From Oscheius sp. JU75 (taxonomy: Eukaryota; Nematoda; Chromadorea; Rhabditida; Rhabditidae), in contig JASJZC010000007.1 of the NCBI GenBank assembly GCA_037178855.1, positions 6,510,001-6,574,000 of the forward strand: a stretch of 64,000 nucleotides of DNA. The letters run 5' to 3'. The notes under the pieces were generated by a model. It did not search any database. It saw only the letters and a program-made list of their open reading frames with translations, and was not told the origin of the DNA. Made by a program: the position numbers and the translations under genes. Every line of letters starts with the position of its first letter. The stretch's first letter is position 1. Positions 53,701-64,000 of this stretch are shown one piece after another.

Positions 53701-54701
53701 CAGTCTAGATGACGCACCGTCAACACGTGTGGGCGAGCCACCATATCTCACGAAAAATGGCTGGTCGCCAACTGAAAAAATGCTGCAGATTGGAATTAAA
53801 TTGTCCTCACACTTCAGGTTTGAACAAATTAGCTGTATAAAGGCACTCAGAAAGTCCCAACGTAAGCTAAGCCAGTTATTCTAAAGAGACCCAATTTGGA
53901 ACACAGAGACTAGCCAATTACGGGACTGGCCCACCCATATTATACGTAACTTCTTTCGAAAACGTGTGCCTATAACCAAACTGCCATGAACTTTTTCTCA
54001 AAAGCGAGAACGCGCCACCAGTTCGATTGAAACTTCAACCTTGGAATACCAAAGCGAGCGACTTTTAAGGCCTCTCTCGAGAGAGTTATTTGCCATGATG
54101 CCACTTTGCTCACAAGCCAGCTGCGTCCCTTCTCTATGAGCTTCCTTTAATATGAATGCAGAGCCACTGGTTGTTAATACCCCCTTAAAGAAGAACATAC
54201 GGGGCTGTTTGGATTTGTTACGCCACTACATGTTATAGATACGAATACTTGAGCTAATCCCTCTACCATGTTGAGAGGTGGTAGCTGTGAGAAGCAGGTC
54301 CATCTGGGTAAACATGAAACATGAGGACGGAGAGTCTCAGTCCACGGAATGGTACATCAGTTAGAAAGGATAATGTTTCAGAAAGTGCGTGAAAATCCGG
54401 CCAATTAACACGCATTTGAAAGAATTCCGAAACCAACCTGTACCAATCGAGACCCTTGTCGAAACTCTTATCGAAGAAATGAACTTCCGGTCCAGGAGCT
54501 TTTATCAAAGGATTCAGTCGCAGGAACTCAAGCAGAGCTCTAAAAATGAACTTTATGAACACCACATTACAAAACTAACCTAGTGCCAGCCTTTTTAGCG
54601 CCAATAATAATTGCAGAGGGGAATCGTTTCTTTGTTGTCTTAATTGGGTAGGATGAGACTGTCGTTAAAACTCCGACTAGGCAGAGCCACCGAAGCAACA
54701 T
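50781..54701 (-). CDS. hst-3: Heparan sulfate glucosamine 3-O-sulfotransferase
   Basis: Golgi or secreted enzyme that moves sulfate from PAPS to the 3-O position of glucosamine in heparan sulfate. Exons 54580-54701, 54438-54539, 51399-51553, 51184-51358, 51031-51143 and 50781-50989 join in frame to 291 residues. An N-terminal signal or signal-anchor ([19 protein letters not shown]) is followed by the PAPS 5'-phosphosulfate loop [18 protein letters not shown], then [10 protein letters not shown] and LDWYRERMPET. Further family marks: [24 protein letters not shown] (3'-phosphate binding), [35 protein letters not shown], and a C-terminal cysteine pair region [20 protein letters not shown]. Size suits the secreted or short-stem HST-3.1 type. 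Intron 2 (51554-54437) is 2.9 kb. ATG directly follows a TTTCCAG acceptor. Confidence 0.93.
51554..54437. other. Large intron of the sulfotransferase gene
   Basis: 2.9 kb between the second and third exons, about 50 times the usual intron in this window. No nested gene could be supported on either strand. Open frames at 52889-53083 (-), 53425-53664 (+) and 53998-54198 (-) show no family or splice support. It may hold regulatory elements. Confidence 0.6.
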
Positions 54702-57573
54702 CTGGAAAGCGATATTTGGAACGGGCCATCTGACTGATAAGAAAAAGGGTCTGACCAGCCAAAATTGGCTGCGAGGAAGAAGCGGATTATCGGTATGGGG
54801 GCCGGTGGTGCGGGGAACCATCAGAGGGGCGGGGTTCAGCTGTGCACCGTAGAGGGGAGCCGCTCCGCCTCTTTGATTGGTTAACAACTAATCTGATTTC
54901 AGTTTTGGGAAGTTCGCAAAGTAAGCAAACTATGGAGACCTATAGTTAAACTTTTCAAGGTTTCATAAGCTGAAAGTTTCGTTTATAGGCGGATAATGAG
55001 AGGACAGTGTATCAAAGAATACTGAAGCTAATGTGTACATTTCGCTTGACATGTTCCCACGAACTTTTCATGCATGTGAAAACTGAATCATGACCAGAAA
55101 GCAGCCCTTCGAACTGGAGAAAAAGGGGTTCCACAGAAAGACCCTCCAGCATCACAGGTGGCAATTGAGAAGCGTTGCGCAAAGAGAGTGTGAGAGTGAT
55201 TAAAGGTGAGTGAGTCTAGCCCCGCATTTAAAGCTGCTGAAGCGTGAACCGTCTATGACATATGGAGCTGGGTAATACATCAGATCGGAGTACTTGTCTA
55301 ATTGGCTCACAACTACTCTCGAAAGCCTGTTTGAGCTGCTCTAAGTAGTATCACGATAGGCTAGAGGGAGTCATGAATAATTTTCAAGTGAGAACTCTTC
55401 CATTCTTCCGGCCAGTCGATGAATTATAGCTGACCACAAAGAGGATATCAAGCTTGTAAAACTTGAGAGACCGGGTCGGAAGGCTTTTGTTATTACAGTC
55501 GAACCATATGGCTCGTATAGTGCGCTATAATGATCATTAGAAAACAAGAGGATGGGTTGTATTACCGTGACAGCTCATTATTGGGCCCAATCTTCTCCCA
55601 CTCTTTCTACCAAAACAGCTGGGGTCATGTTTGTAACTGCGAACTACCTAATATGGTCTTTCCCAGTCTGTTTGGTCACTAATTCTCGGATCAGAGAGTT
55701 CCGCTAAGCGAGATTCTCCTAGGGCTTTTGCACACCGCATCGGATACAGCTCAAACTGATTCACATAATTAGAGCGGCCTGTCTTCAAAGCATTGCGGAC
55801 ATCTCCCAGCTAGATTGGTCTGCTTGGAGCAATCCTCGCAGCGACGTCTTGTTAACGCAATCTACCTTATTTAAGATCCTCGGACCCTGCCGGATTTTAT
55901 GTCTTTACCTCGTGAAGAAAGAAAGAAGGACGTTTTGCATGCAAATCGGGCACGGTAATTGACTGGGCAGGATTAGCACAAGAGGCAGGTGGTCCAAAAA
56001 ACTGCATATCGAGTGTGCAGTGCTGCGTATGATTAGATTTGTTGATTAAAGAGGCTTTGAGCAAGGTGAAAAACGATAGTTTATGGTAGGTAGGCTCAGG
56101 CTGTGTGGCATTTCGGTGTGAGTGAGTGGGCACTTCGGTTTTACAGCCACCCGTACTGTGGACGACCTCGCGCGCGTAGCCATTTAATCAACGGAATCGA
56201 ACCCCACAATTATCCTCGATCTGATCAACATGATCTCTCTATTTACGTAATGATACCTACTGAACTGTACATTGTTGAAGTGCTAACAAGAAACGGAGAC
56301 AGAAGGTGCGGAGACTCATTAGCAGGTTGCTTGTGGCAGGCGGTATGATGCAACGAGTATCCGTAGATTGAAGGGCTCAGTTGCCGGTGATCCGCCTTAC
56401 TCTGGCAACATAATTACAGAGCGACTTGATCGGAAAAGGACTGACTTCCGACTTTAGTTACGAAAAACATAAGGTCGAATCAACACTAAGTGATGGATCG
56501 GTGCATTTCACGTTCACAACCGGGGGTGTTGCACGGAGTCCTTTGGGAATCGTCTGTCGACACCCGGCACTCCTCTCTTCCAGGAAGACCTCGATCCCCA
56601 GGTGAAGAGCTCGTAAATTTTACGAGACATTGTGAATGCGCACTCTGCGGGAGAAAGATAACCGATCTCCGGTAACAATTAATCGCGCCACCCGGCATTA
56701 TCTAAAAAGCCTTGACAGCTCTGTCGTTAGAACTTGAATCGCGCATTTAACGCATTTACATTCCTCTTTGAAATTTGAGTGACAGGAGAGTGAAAGCAGA
56801 GGGGCAAAAAGCGACAATGTGAAAAATGGCTCCGTCCGCAAAAATTGGTCAAGTTAATCTACCTATAAATGTTGCTCTTTTTGCTCAGCGGGTGGCACTT
56901 CCGGTCTAATAAGAACGGGCGGCAGCCTTCTACCTTAAAGACGGTCAAGTGCCATGATAATCCCCTAGAGTACGACGCTGACATAACAAATTCAGTGTGA
57001 ACATCTGCTGTCAAGTGTCGTCTTTTCTTTCTCAATATGTGAAGGAGTAGCTCACAGAAAGGACACTAACGGTTTAAAGGTCACAATAAAGAGGAAGAGG
57101 TTATCCGTGGCGCAATCTCTCTTCATGGTGATTGAGGTGCCAAGATTTCGATACGATCTTGATGTCCTGACCAAGACAATATATGACTCTCTCAGTCAAT
57201 TAGCCCCGACTAGGTTGAGCAGACATCGGAATCAGAACAATTGGATTCCTTGCTCTGCTTCTCACCTGCCACTGTTTGCACCTACTAATCAAGCCGTTCA
57301 AACAATCGGGGCCAGGTTTACCGACTGTAGCCCCATCGAACAAAATTATAGGTAGGAAAATTATGGTTTATGCCTGATTTGGCATATGCGGCAGTGAAGC
57401 AAAGTATTTGAGCACAGGTGGAAGGGAGATGAGAGTCTCGGTGGCCCGTTGTCCGGGATAAAAATCTGCCGCTTAATTTACGGCATATTTTAGAGAAGAC
57501 CGATATCTACTGTTAATTGCAATCCGGGCAGCAGAGCGAAGGAAAAAGAAATGTGTGTATTTACAGGAACATA
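54702..57573. other. 2.9-kb spacer upstream of the sulfotransferase gene
   Basis: No gene recognised. Open frames such as 55897-56133 (-), 56103-56348 (+) and 57107-57355 (+) have no splice or family support. A tRNA B-box-like string on the minus strand near 56191-56201 does not form a T stem and was rejected. Confidence 0.45.
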
Positions 57574-58208
57574 TCATCCATTCTGATTGAACTGTGGATA
57601 CGTCTGTTTCAAAATGGATCTCAGATTTGTTGAAGGTGCCAACCGGACTTCCACTTCTTCCTTGGCTATCAACGCTATCAACTTTTTGAACACGCCTGCA
57701 ATGAGGTTCTCAAGTCAAAAGTAGTTAAGTAGTACCTTCATCGTTTTCTTTGAACGCATCTCTAGGATTTGCTGCATCTGTGAACTTGTAGAGGAGAATA
57801 ATTTTGTCAATCTTTGCCGGACCCGGGTCGCGAACGACCTGAAAATGCTGAAAATCAGTTCGAAGGATGTTGTAAGCAGCGAAGCGACTTGTTACGAGTT
57901 TTGGTATGTTTGAAATCATGTTTTCGACTTAGCTTTGTCTCAATGAAAACCACTGAGTACCTGTAACCTCTGCGACATTCCCGGCTCCAAAACACAGAAG
58001 ACTGGTGATACCCGGTAGATCTCATTGTTGCTGCATTTTATTTTTATCGCCATCCTGAAAGTATAAATTGTCTTAGTGTTATTCCAAAAATTTACTTTTG
58101 ATTGCTCCCGTTGACCATCATGTGGCGTGACGCTCCTCCTTTGATAGAGGAAAAAAAGCAGACTTTGGGTGTGAGAAAAAGATCGTGGTCTTCGAAATCG
58201 TACATCAT
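57574..58208 (-). CDS. Small MSP-domain protein
   Basis: Major-sperm-protein fold, an immunoglobulin-like beta sandwich. Exons 58096-58208, 57961-58054, 57736-57838 and 57574-57695 join in frame to 143 residues. Fold marks: LTPKVCFFSSIKGGASRHMM then VNGSNQKMAIKIKCSNNEIY, RVSPVFCVLEPGMSQRLQ and KIDKIILLYKF, matching the GGxSxHxxxNxS...AFKIKCxxN...YRVxP...PG pattern. The protein lacks a TM anchor, so it is not VAP; it is nearer to the short nematode MSP-domain or sperm-specific family proteins, though longer (MSP itself is about 127 residues). ATGATG lies 2 bases after a poly-T tract ending TTTTAG, suggesting trans-splicing. Sperm expression is an inference from the family. Confidence 0.86.
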
Positions 58209-60524
58209 GCCTAAAAAAAAAGACGCTATTGCAGGAAAGGTCAATAGAGCACACACCTTGATGAGTCTGCAAAGAGCGAACGACTGTTACACAATTCATG
58301 AAGGGTCACAGAGGACAGATTACTTTTGGGAGACGTCTACTCAAACATTCTTAGGGATGTAAGGGTGTTTGTTCTTAGCCTGGACAGCAAGCGTAAATGA
58401 GATATGTATCTTCAACTGTTGCGTACCACAAGCAAACAAATAGCAACAAATAAATAAGCGACTGGCGAATGAACACTAAGATACATGCGACGAGAGAAAA
58501 AGTGGAAAGGCAACTTTAAACGGCAGCAATGAGGAAGTCATCAATTCCACTATTGCGATCATGAGTCCCCTGTCGGCCTGGATGAAAGAGACAATAGATG
58601 TTTGTTAGGAGAGCAACCTATAGCATCGCGTTGCGACAGCACAATTCATCACCCTCTACGGACCGAGACGTGATCGTGGAGCCGTCAAGGGAATGGCTTG
58701 TTCCGTCTCGGATACGCGACGGAGACATAATTGGACTATTTGCTGCGTTCCAAACTTGACATTCGAATCTTCACTAGAATTGACAGTCAGAATTAAAAAC
58801 ACAGTGGAAAACTAAGAGTCTTGAATGTCTAGAAGCGCCGAGTATCTATAGGATTCTAGGTAGTTATGCTGTCGAGACATATAGTAAGCTCCCTCCCTTC
58901 AGCATAACAAGGCACGGCTTGTTTTTTATATTCCTGAATAACTTACTTGTAGTACTGATGCTGGGAAGACTGATCGTGTTCCTCATTCGACTCATGTTGA
59001 TAGAGTTTATTCTGTTCACCAGACGCGAAGTTTTCAAGAAGACTTATGTAGGACAGGGTTGGATGTCATAAGTCGCTAAAACGCCGGGAGGAGACTTCAA
59101 AACAGCCGACGGGAGAGCGACAAAATGATTCAAAAGTTAGGACCCGCCTGTCCTTTGGGGGTGCCAGTCCGTGACTTATGTGAGACTGAGTGACTACGGA
59201 TTCAAGTTTGGGTGACAAGAGACAAGCTGACATGAGTTCCAGAACTAAAGTCTCAAAGGACTGGCAAAAATTTTGGCTGCTGAATCAAGCCAAATAGCGG
59301 GTTACCGAGCGACATTATGGTCATAAACTGATGATGCAGTTTGAGGTTTTCTTCTTACGTCATTTCTAAGAGATTATCCTTAGTTTGATCTAGGAAATTC
59401 GTCTGAAGTTTCGTTGTTTTCAAGCTTCTTCTCTGCATTCACTTTCACACCGTCACCATATCCAACATAATATCTAAGGTTTTCTGCTTGTTCCAATAAA
59501 CAGGTATTAATCATGCTCGCGGTGAATCGTTTACCGGACTTTTTTTGTAGAAAAACAAAGAAATCCCATTCCTTTTACAAAAGTCTGAAAAGATATGGAT
59601 GAAGTGACAAGCGCAACAGATCTTTAAATGTTCTACTCAGAATAAAAAATGATTATAGACCCAGCCTGTTGACTGCACTGATTTCATGTTTTGGTTACAG
59701 TTTGCCTTTTGCACACTGGGAGGCGGTCTCATGTCGAAATGACCAATTATGGTACTTTGTCGGAAGTTTTTGTTGTCTAAACAAAGTTTTTATTGCACCA
59801 CTTTCAGCTGATACGGTATCATGATCAGGCACCGCAGAACACAAATGCAATCTGACAGCGAGAAATTCCAGCAACCAAACGGGGCATTAGCGCTCATTAA
59901 AGGTGTGTCCTGTTGAACAAACTTACGTCTTACCGTCATTTTCAAGTCATCACCGCCCACCAGGTTCCCTTTTGGCTAACTAGTTCTCCTTTCTCATCTT
60001 CGTTCTCTCTTTCTCTCTCAGTGTGAACCACACTCTGCCCACCCACTGATCAGGCGCAAAAATTACTAGACAATATCTATTTCCGGACACCAGCCTTTTT
60101 CGTGGGTGTGCTGGACAGACTGTTCAGCAGTAGGTTCCAGTCACGTCCGCGAAAAATTATTGCGGCTCTCCTTTGCTGTCAGTCCATGAAGTTTGCGCGT
60201 TCGATCGCGCAAGCCGTCTCAATTCACAACGTCAAATGTCTGATTTGTATGTGCTATTCAGCCAATATCTACCAAAGAAGCTGCTTCTATCCTCTCTATA
60301 AAACCAGTTGTGCTATCCTCTCAGACGCCAGACATTCTTTTCTCTCTCATGATTAGACGTTTTTTTGACACTATTTATTCCTTAGATCCGTATGCTGAAC
60401 CTTCGATCTTATTCAACTGTCATTTTACCCAATCATTTGTCACATGTCTTGGCAAATGATCAAGTAATACTTTTTCCAATAAGAACCCCTACGCCTTTCA
60501 TTGTGAGAAAACAAACCGGATACA

Positions 60525-60565
<41 letters not shown>

Positions 60566-60666
60566 TTTCGTGTGATCTATTACTCATCTTCCGACAGATT
60601 TATCAATTTTTGCAAGATAGGGTCAAGTGTCGTCATAAGACCACAACTTCGGTTCAACCCTTCAAA
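58209..60666. other. 2.5-kb spacer with a long TC microsatellite
   Basis: No gene recognised between the divergent starts of the MSP-domain gene and the next plus-strand gene. Open frames (58102-58362, 60102-60356, 60392-60727) show no splice or family support. The TC repeat is listed separately. Confidence 0.45.
60528..60563. repeat. (TC)18 microsatellite
   Basis: An uninterrupted TC dinucleotide run of 36 bases, about 100 bp before the ATG of the next gene. Such CT tracts are common in promoter-proximal nematode DNA. Confidence 0.95.
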
Positions 60667-61560
60667 ATGGAGGATATTTCGAGCCTCAGTGAATTTGGAA
60701 CGCTACCTCGCAGGCGAAACTCGCTGAGAAAGATGATTTATGTAAGCTACACCGACGAATGATGTGAACTAACTTTATAGAACAGTTTTCGCCTCAAGAA
60801 GAAGAGCAACTCTGTTACAGCTATTGTAGAGGAAGAGTTTGAAAAAGTTTTCTCACTAGAGGTTCGTTGTTTACAAACTAACATGTTTGTGTTCAGAAAA
60901 GCCGGAATGCCTTCACACACCATGGTACAATTCGCCGTGATCCGAAGACTGTTTTCGGTCCGGCTATTATACCACCAAAAGAAGAATGTTCGCTAGTTAA
61001 GTATTTCCAAGCAGAGGGAAAGGTTTTTGATCCGGAATGCAGACTGACGAGTTTTGAGAGAAAGAGACGGTAGGTTCAGGTACAACAAGCACGTGACACG
61101 ATTCTAGGGCTCGCAATGAGTTCAGTGAGATCAACCACTGCGATCTGCAGTTGTTCTGTCCCGAACAAGCGTCCCAAATTGAAATATGGTTCAAAAATGC
61201 TTCCGTGAAAGAAGTTCTAGTCCGAGTAAGTGTTCAAGTTGATCAAAAAGAATACCGTCCCTAGGTGATTGCGCCCAACGGTGAAGTCAGTGAAATCTTG
61301 CAGCCGAAGAGCTCTGAAGCGGCTGTTTTTGTACCTTCCAACGTCGGTTGTGGTCATGGAAAGTGGACTATCGAAGTGGCCGTCAGAGATGCTTGGCGAT
61401 TCAAATTCCACAGCTCTACAGAAATCCAGCTTAACGGGCAAGGTTCGCCACACCATCCATCATTAGACAAAAAAAACAATGTTCAGGCGCGCTCACATAC
61501 CAAGTTGACAGCAATCTGAACTTGCGACTGGTGGATCAGCTGTGGTTATCATTTCATTGA
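60667..61560 (+). CDS. Unrecognised soluble protein, 232 residues
   Basis: Exons 60667-60741, 60781-60861, 60897-61069, 61108-61225, 61265-61442 and 61487-61560 join with no phase conflict, each with a clean acceptor and donor, so the gene is well supported. The N-terminal third is basic and Ser-rich (MEDISSLSEFGTLPRRNSLR, KKKSNSVTAIVEEEFEKVF). The rest has an alternating beta-strand pattern (IEIWFKNASVKEVLVRVIAP, KWTIEVAVRDAWRFKF) suggesting a beta-sandwich domain. There is no signal peptide or TM segment. RRNSLRK resembles a basophilic kinase site. I do not recognise the family and suspect it is nematode-restricted. Confidence 0.75.
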
Positions 61561-61934
61561 AACGGATGCGACCTGCGTCGGGAAAAAAGAAAACTAGCGG
61601 GAAGAAGGCTTTACAAATGCTTTACCTGTAAACGAAGACATCAGATGATAATAAACACGTACGGATAAGGCCAAAATATATTAAAACAACAGAATATTTT
61701 GGTAAAAAATACTGGGCACTGATCAGCAGTGAGCACGATCCCGGTATTGACACTTGATGCGACTGGGACTTCTAGCCGAACTGATTCGGATAGAACACAA
61801 AAAAGTTACATGTTTGATGAAAATACAAAAAAAATACGACAAGAGCTACAACTACTACTAGTTCAGACGATCGATCGAAGGAGACAGGACCAGGAGTAAC
61901 GGGACAATCCAGGTCATACCTCCGCAGTACCGTC
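61561..61934. other. Convergent spacer
   Basis: 374 bases of 3' flanking DNA between two converging genes; it includes possible poly(A) signals (for example aataaac near 61650). No gene seen. Confidence 0.45.
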
Positions 61935-62499
61935 TTAATCATCCAGGTCAGGAAGCCGTTTTGGTCCAGGCGGGGGCTTAGTGAGAAATTTTTTCTCCAT
62001 ACTCAACTGCTCATACGGGATTGGTAGAACATCAAACTTAAGATCTTCTGCTCTGTTCTGAAAAGGACGAAAAGTTAGTGTGCCTAAGTGAAACATACGT
62101 AAAGAAAGTGCGATTCGTCCATTTTTTCCGCTACCTTCTGAAATCATATAATATTAAAGAAGCCGTGAAGATGTTTACCGCGTTTATTTTACAATCTTTG
62201 TAATCCGGAATAAGTGGAATGCGTGGCAGTTTCGGACTAGGTGATCTGCTTGACGATTCCGAATCATGTGATTTTTTACGCGGTTGAGCAGCTTTTTTTC
62301 GGGTAGCACGTTTCTGAATTCCTGGTACTATTAATCGTACAGCTCCTCCAAAGTCCAGCTCTTCGAGTTGCATTCCGCGATTCCGTATTTTCTTCAGCGA
62401 CTTTGACTCTGGAGGCATACCCACACTGCTTGAAGGGCTGAGGCTCACTTCGTCAGGCACGAACTGGTTCAACGTTTGACGTTTTCGCTGTCCGACCAT
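61935..62499 (-). CDS. Unrecognised basic, low-complexity protein, 160 residues
   Basis: Exons 62179-62499, 62099-62137 and 61935-62057 join in frame. ATG directly follows a GTTTCAG acceptor, suggesting trans-splicing. The first exon encodes MVGQRKRQTLNQFV, Ser/Pro-rich segments, a more conserved-looking strip (LEELDFGGAVRLIVPGIQKR), then a Lys/Arg/Ser-rich stretch that could be a nuclear signal (ATRKKAAQPRKKSHDSESSS). The C-terminus reads ESHFLYNRAEDLKFDVLPIP and PPPGPKRLPDLDD. It is likely a nuclear, partly disordered protein. No family recognised. Confidence 0.65.
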
Positions 62500-63015
62500 C
62501 TGAAACGAATAGTTTAGCAATAGAATAAGAAGTGAACAAAAAATGGTTTCTAGATATGGCAGGGGTAGACTCTTTTTCTGTTTTAAACGAAGGAAGTCTC
62601 ACAAATTTCGAAAGACTTTTCCATAGAAGAAGATGGTTAAGACAGAGCTAACTAAAACGTAAACCTTGAAAGACCATGTGATCGAGCAATAATTGACTAA
62701 GAATGGGCGTCCTAGGTCGACGAGGTCCCGCCCCGATGTGAGGATTTTGAGAAAATGGTAGCTAGCATTTTTTCTAAAGGTTGTTTCATACTAATCAGTA
62801 ATCCTAAACGTGCGATGTCATGCCCAATGGATTCAGCGAACTTAACTACATACAGAACAATTGTGAAATGTCAAAGAGCCGCTTCTGCCATTCCGGAGCG
62901 TTAAACGCCTTCTAACACGACTCTACCGAACTCGAGCTCGTGATGTAAGACAGCGTCGTTTGAGATTTGTTTTGGTTTTCTAGCTATAAATTAAAAAAAA
63001 ATCGGTAGAACATAC
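62500..63015. other. Spacer left of the 63-kb exons
   Basis: No gene recognised; AT-rich with an A9 run near 62992-63000. Confidence 0.4.
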
Positions 63016-63232
63016 CTTTTTGGATGAGCCGGTCAGTTATCCTCAGTCCGCTTTCAAAACAGAATCCAAGCATTGGCAGTGAGCTCGTAGACGCGGAATG
63101 CAACCCGAAGAGTGAAATTTTGACAAATGCATCCAGACTGAATACATGTTTCCGCTGAAAAACTTACTTTGGGCATTTCGTATGAGTGTTGCGAGCTGAC
63201 ACTGCTTAAAATCCATACAGTTGTTCCCAAGA
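63016..63232 (-). CDS. Two possible exons of an unrecognised small gene
   Basis: Candidate exons 63168-63232 (acceptor ATTTTCAG, donor CCAAA|GTAAGT) and about 63043-63137 (acceptor GTATTCAG). Two splice-consistent frames exist: one reads TVWILSSVSSQHSYEMPK into SGCICQNFTLRVAFRVYEL, the other NNCMDFKQCQLATLIRNAQ into WMHLSKFHSSGCIPRLRAHC. Both end soon after. A donor-like CCAAAAAG|GTATG at 63016 suggests a third option with a longer gene. I cannot choose, and no family is recognised. Confidence 0.28.
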
Positions 63233-63531
63233 CTGAAAATGATGTGTGGAATTAATGGAAAATACATTCTTTCGATTAAACTTATAGTTTCGTCTTTTAA
63301 GATGCGGTCAAATTCATAAGAGAATGCTGATCATTTCCTCTTTGCCTTCAGTACATTAAACTTTTCAGAAATGTAACAAAAAGGAAGATAATCTATTAAT
63401 TGAACTGCAGCAACATCGTTGAAGTGACGGTTAAAGCAGCTTGGTTGACCTCGGGACGTGGGACGCCGGATACGGTATCAGAGCATTAAACACATTTAGC
63501 TTGTAGCGGAACTCATAGAGTTATTCAGACC
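63233..63531. other. Spacer near the right edge
   Basis: Nothing recognised. Confidence 0.35.
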
Positions 63532-63873
63532 ATGGTACTGCGTTCAATCGAGCCTCCTACCCCGATACTGTATGCCGGAAACGGGCTTTTCTATAAAAAA
63601 AAAACTCCAGCAAATCTAATCGAACAAAAAGTATTTTTTACCGTAGTTGCATTGATCTGCAGCACCACCGCGACGCAGCCCCTTGCGCAGCGTTCGGTCC
63701 CGAATATGAATGAGCGAATATTGGAAAAGGACTTTATCGATCTGAATTGGGATGAAAAAGGCAATAAAATGGAAAATTCAAGATGGAGATTGGTTTTGAC
63801 GAAACTTATGCAATTCACTAAAAAGCGAATATTTTCTGGAAATGTGCAAGAAAGGTTAAACTACACACTTCGG
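63532..63873 (+). CDS. Possible first exon of a secreted protein, continuing toward the right edge
   Basis: An open frame of 114 codons ends at a GT donor (acttcgGTAAGG). It contains a signal-peptide-like stretch, KVFFTVVALICSTTATQPLA, followed by a charged segment (NERILEKDFIDLNWDEKGNK) and a basic one. The residues before the signal-like stretch make the annotated ATG doubtful; translation may start in another exon or after an acceptor near 63610. The remainder of the gene would lie beyond 64000. No family recognised. Confidence 0.33.
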
Positions 63874-64000
63874 TAAGGTTTTCGTTATTTTGTGGACTGG
63901 AACACGCGTTACTATTCCCTGTTCTGTGATTCTTTCACTGCATTTATGGTTTTTATTTTAGCTGGCAGTTCGTTTTCCCTTTTGTGTTCTATGCTGGTTT

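Noticed and set aside
56180..56260. A minus-strand tRNA suggested by a GGTTCGATTCC-like B box
   Set aside because: The flanking bases do not pair to form a T stem or acceptor stem.

Overview
This is a 64 kb piece of nuclear DNA from a nematode. Almost every gene is split by very short introns (34-60 nt is common) ending in TTTCAG-type acceptors. Many start codons sit within a few bases of an unpaired 3' splice acceptor, as expected for spliced-leader trans-splicing. The gene content fits a worm: vitellogenin, a TPS with a C-terminal phosphatase-like domain, an MSP-domain protein, SAD-1, synaptogyrin, HST-3-type sulfotransferase and a DEG/ENaC channel. I cannot name the species. All exon models were read by eye from splice signals, frame and family similarity; no search was run.

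Layout, left to right. 1-2655 (-): 5' half of a vitellogenin gene, truncated by the window. 3595-8509 (-): trehalose-6-phosphate synthase. 9279-10801 (-): LACTB2-type metallo-beta-lactamase, apparently degenerate. 14577-15595 (+): synaptogyrin. 16001-18393 (-): DEG/ENaC channel subunit with a short extracellular loop. 18688-19075 (+): doubtful small secreted protein. 19862-21053 (+): tetraspanin. 21418-23631 (-): membrane RING-finger protein of the RNFT type. 24155-25396 (-): second tetraspanin. 25783-29471 (-): secreted double-DM13 protein whose large intron contains a complete trehalase-like gene on the other strand (26486-28868, +). 30373-32448 (+): MFS/SLC17-type transporter. 33157-37918 (+): SAD-1/BRSK kinase. 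38222-38978 (-): Ly6/uPAR-like GPI protein. 41628-44735 (+): C2H2 zinc-finger protein with a duplicated exon 3' of it. 47719-49345 (-): choline kinase. 50781-54701 (-): heparan sulfate 3-O-sulfotransferase. 57574-58208 (-): MSP-domain protein. 60667-61560 (+) and 61935-62499 (-): unrecognised nematode proteins. 63016-63873: fragments of two doubtful genes, one running toward the right edge.

The genes are mostly unrelated neighbours on both strands; I see no convincing operon. There are themes: trehalose synthesis and a trehalase-like protein lie within about 25 kb; three neuronal genes (synaptogyrin, SAD-1, DEG/ENaC) share the window; choline kinase and the 3-O-sulfotransferase are adjacent but unrelated. 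The most unusual observations are a nested trehalase-like protein that has lost two arginines considered essential in the family, a LACTB2-like gene with altered metal ligands and a frame-breaking 8-bp tandem duplication, a zinc-finger exon copied downstream of its own gene, and a 21-nt SAD-1 cassette that would end the protein.
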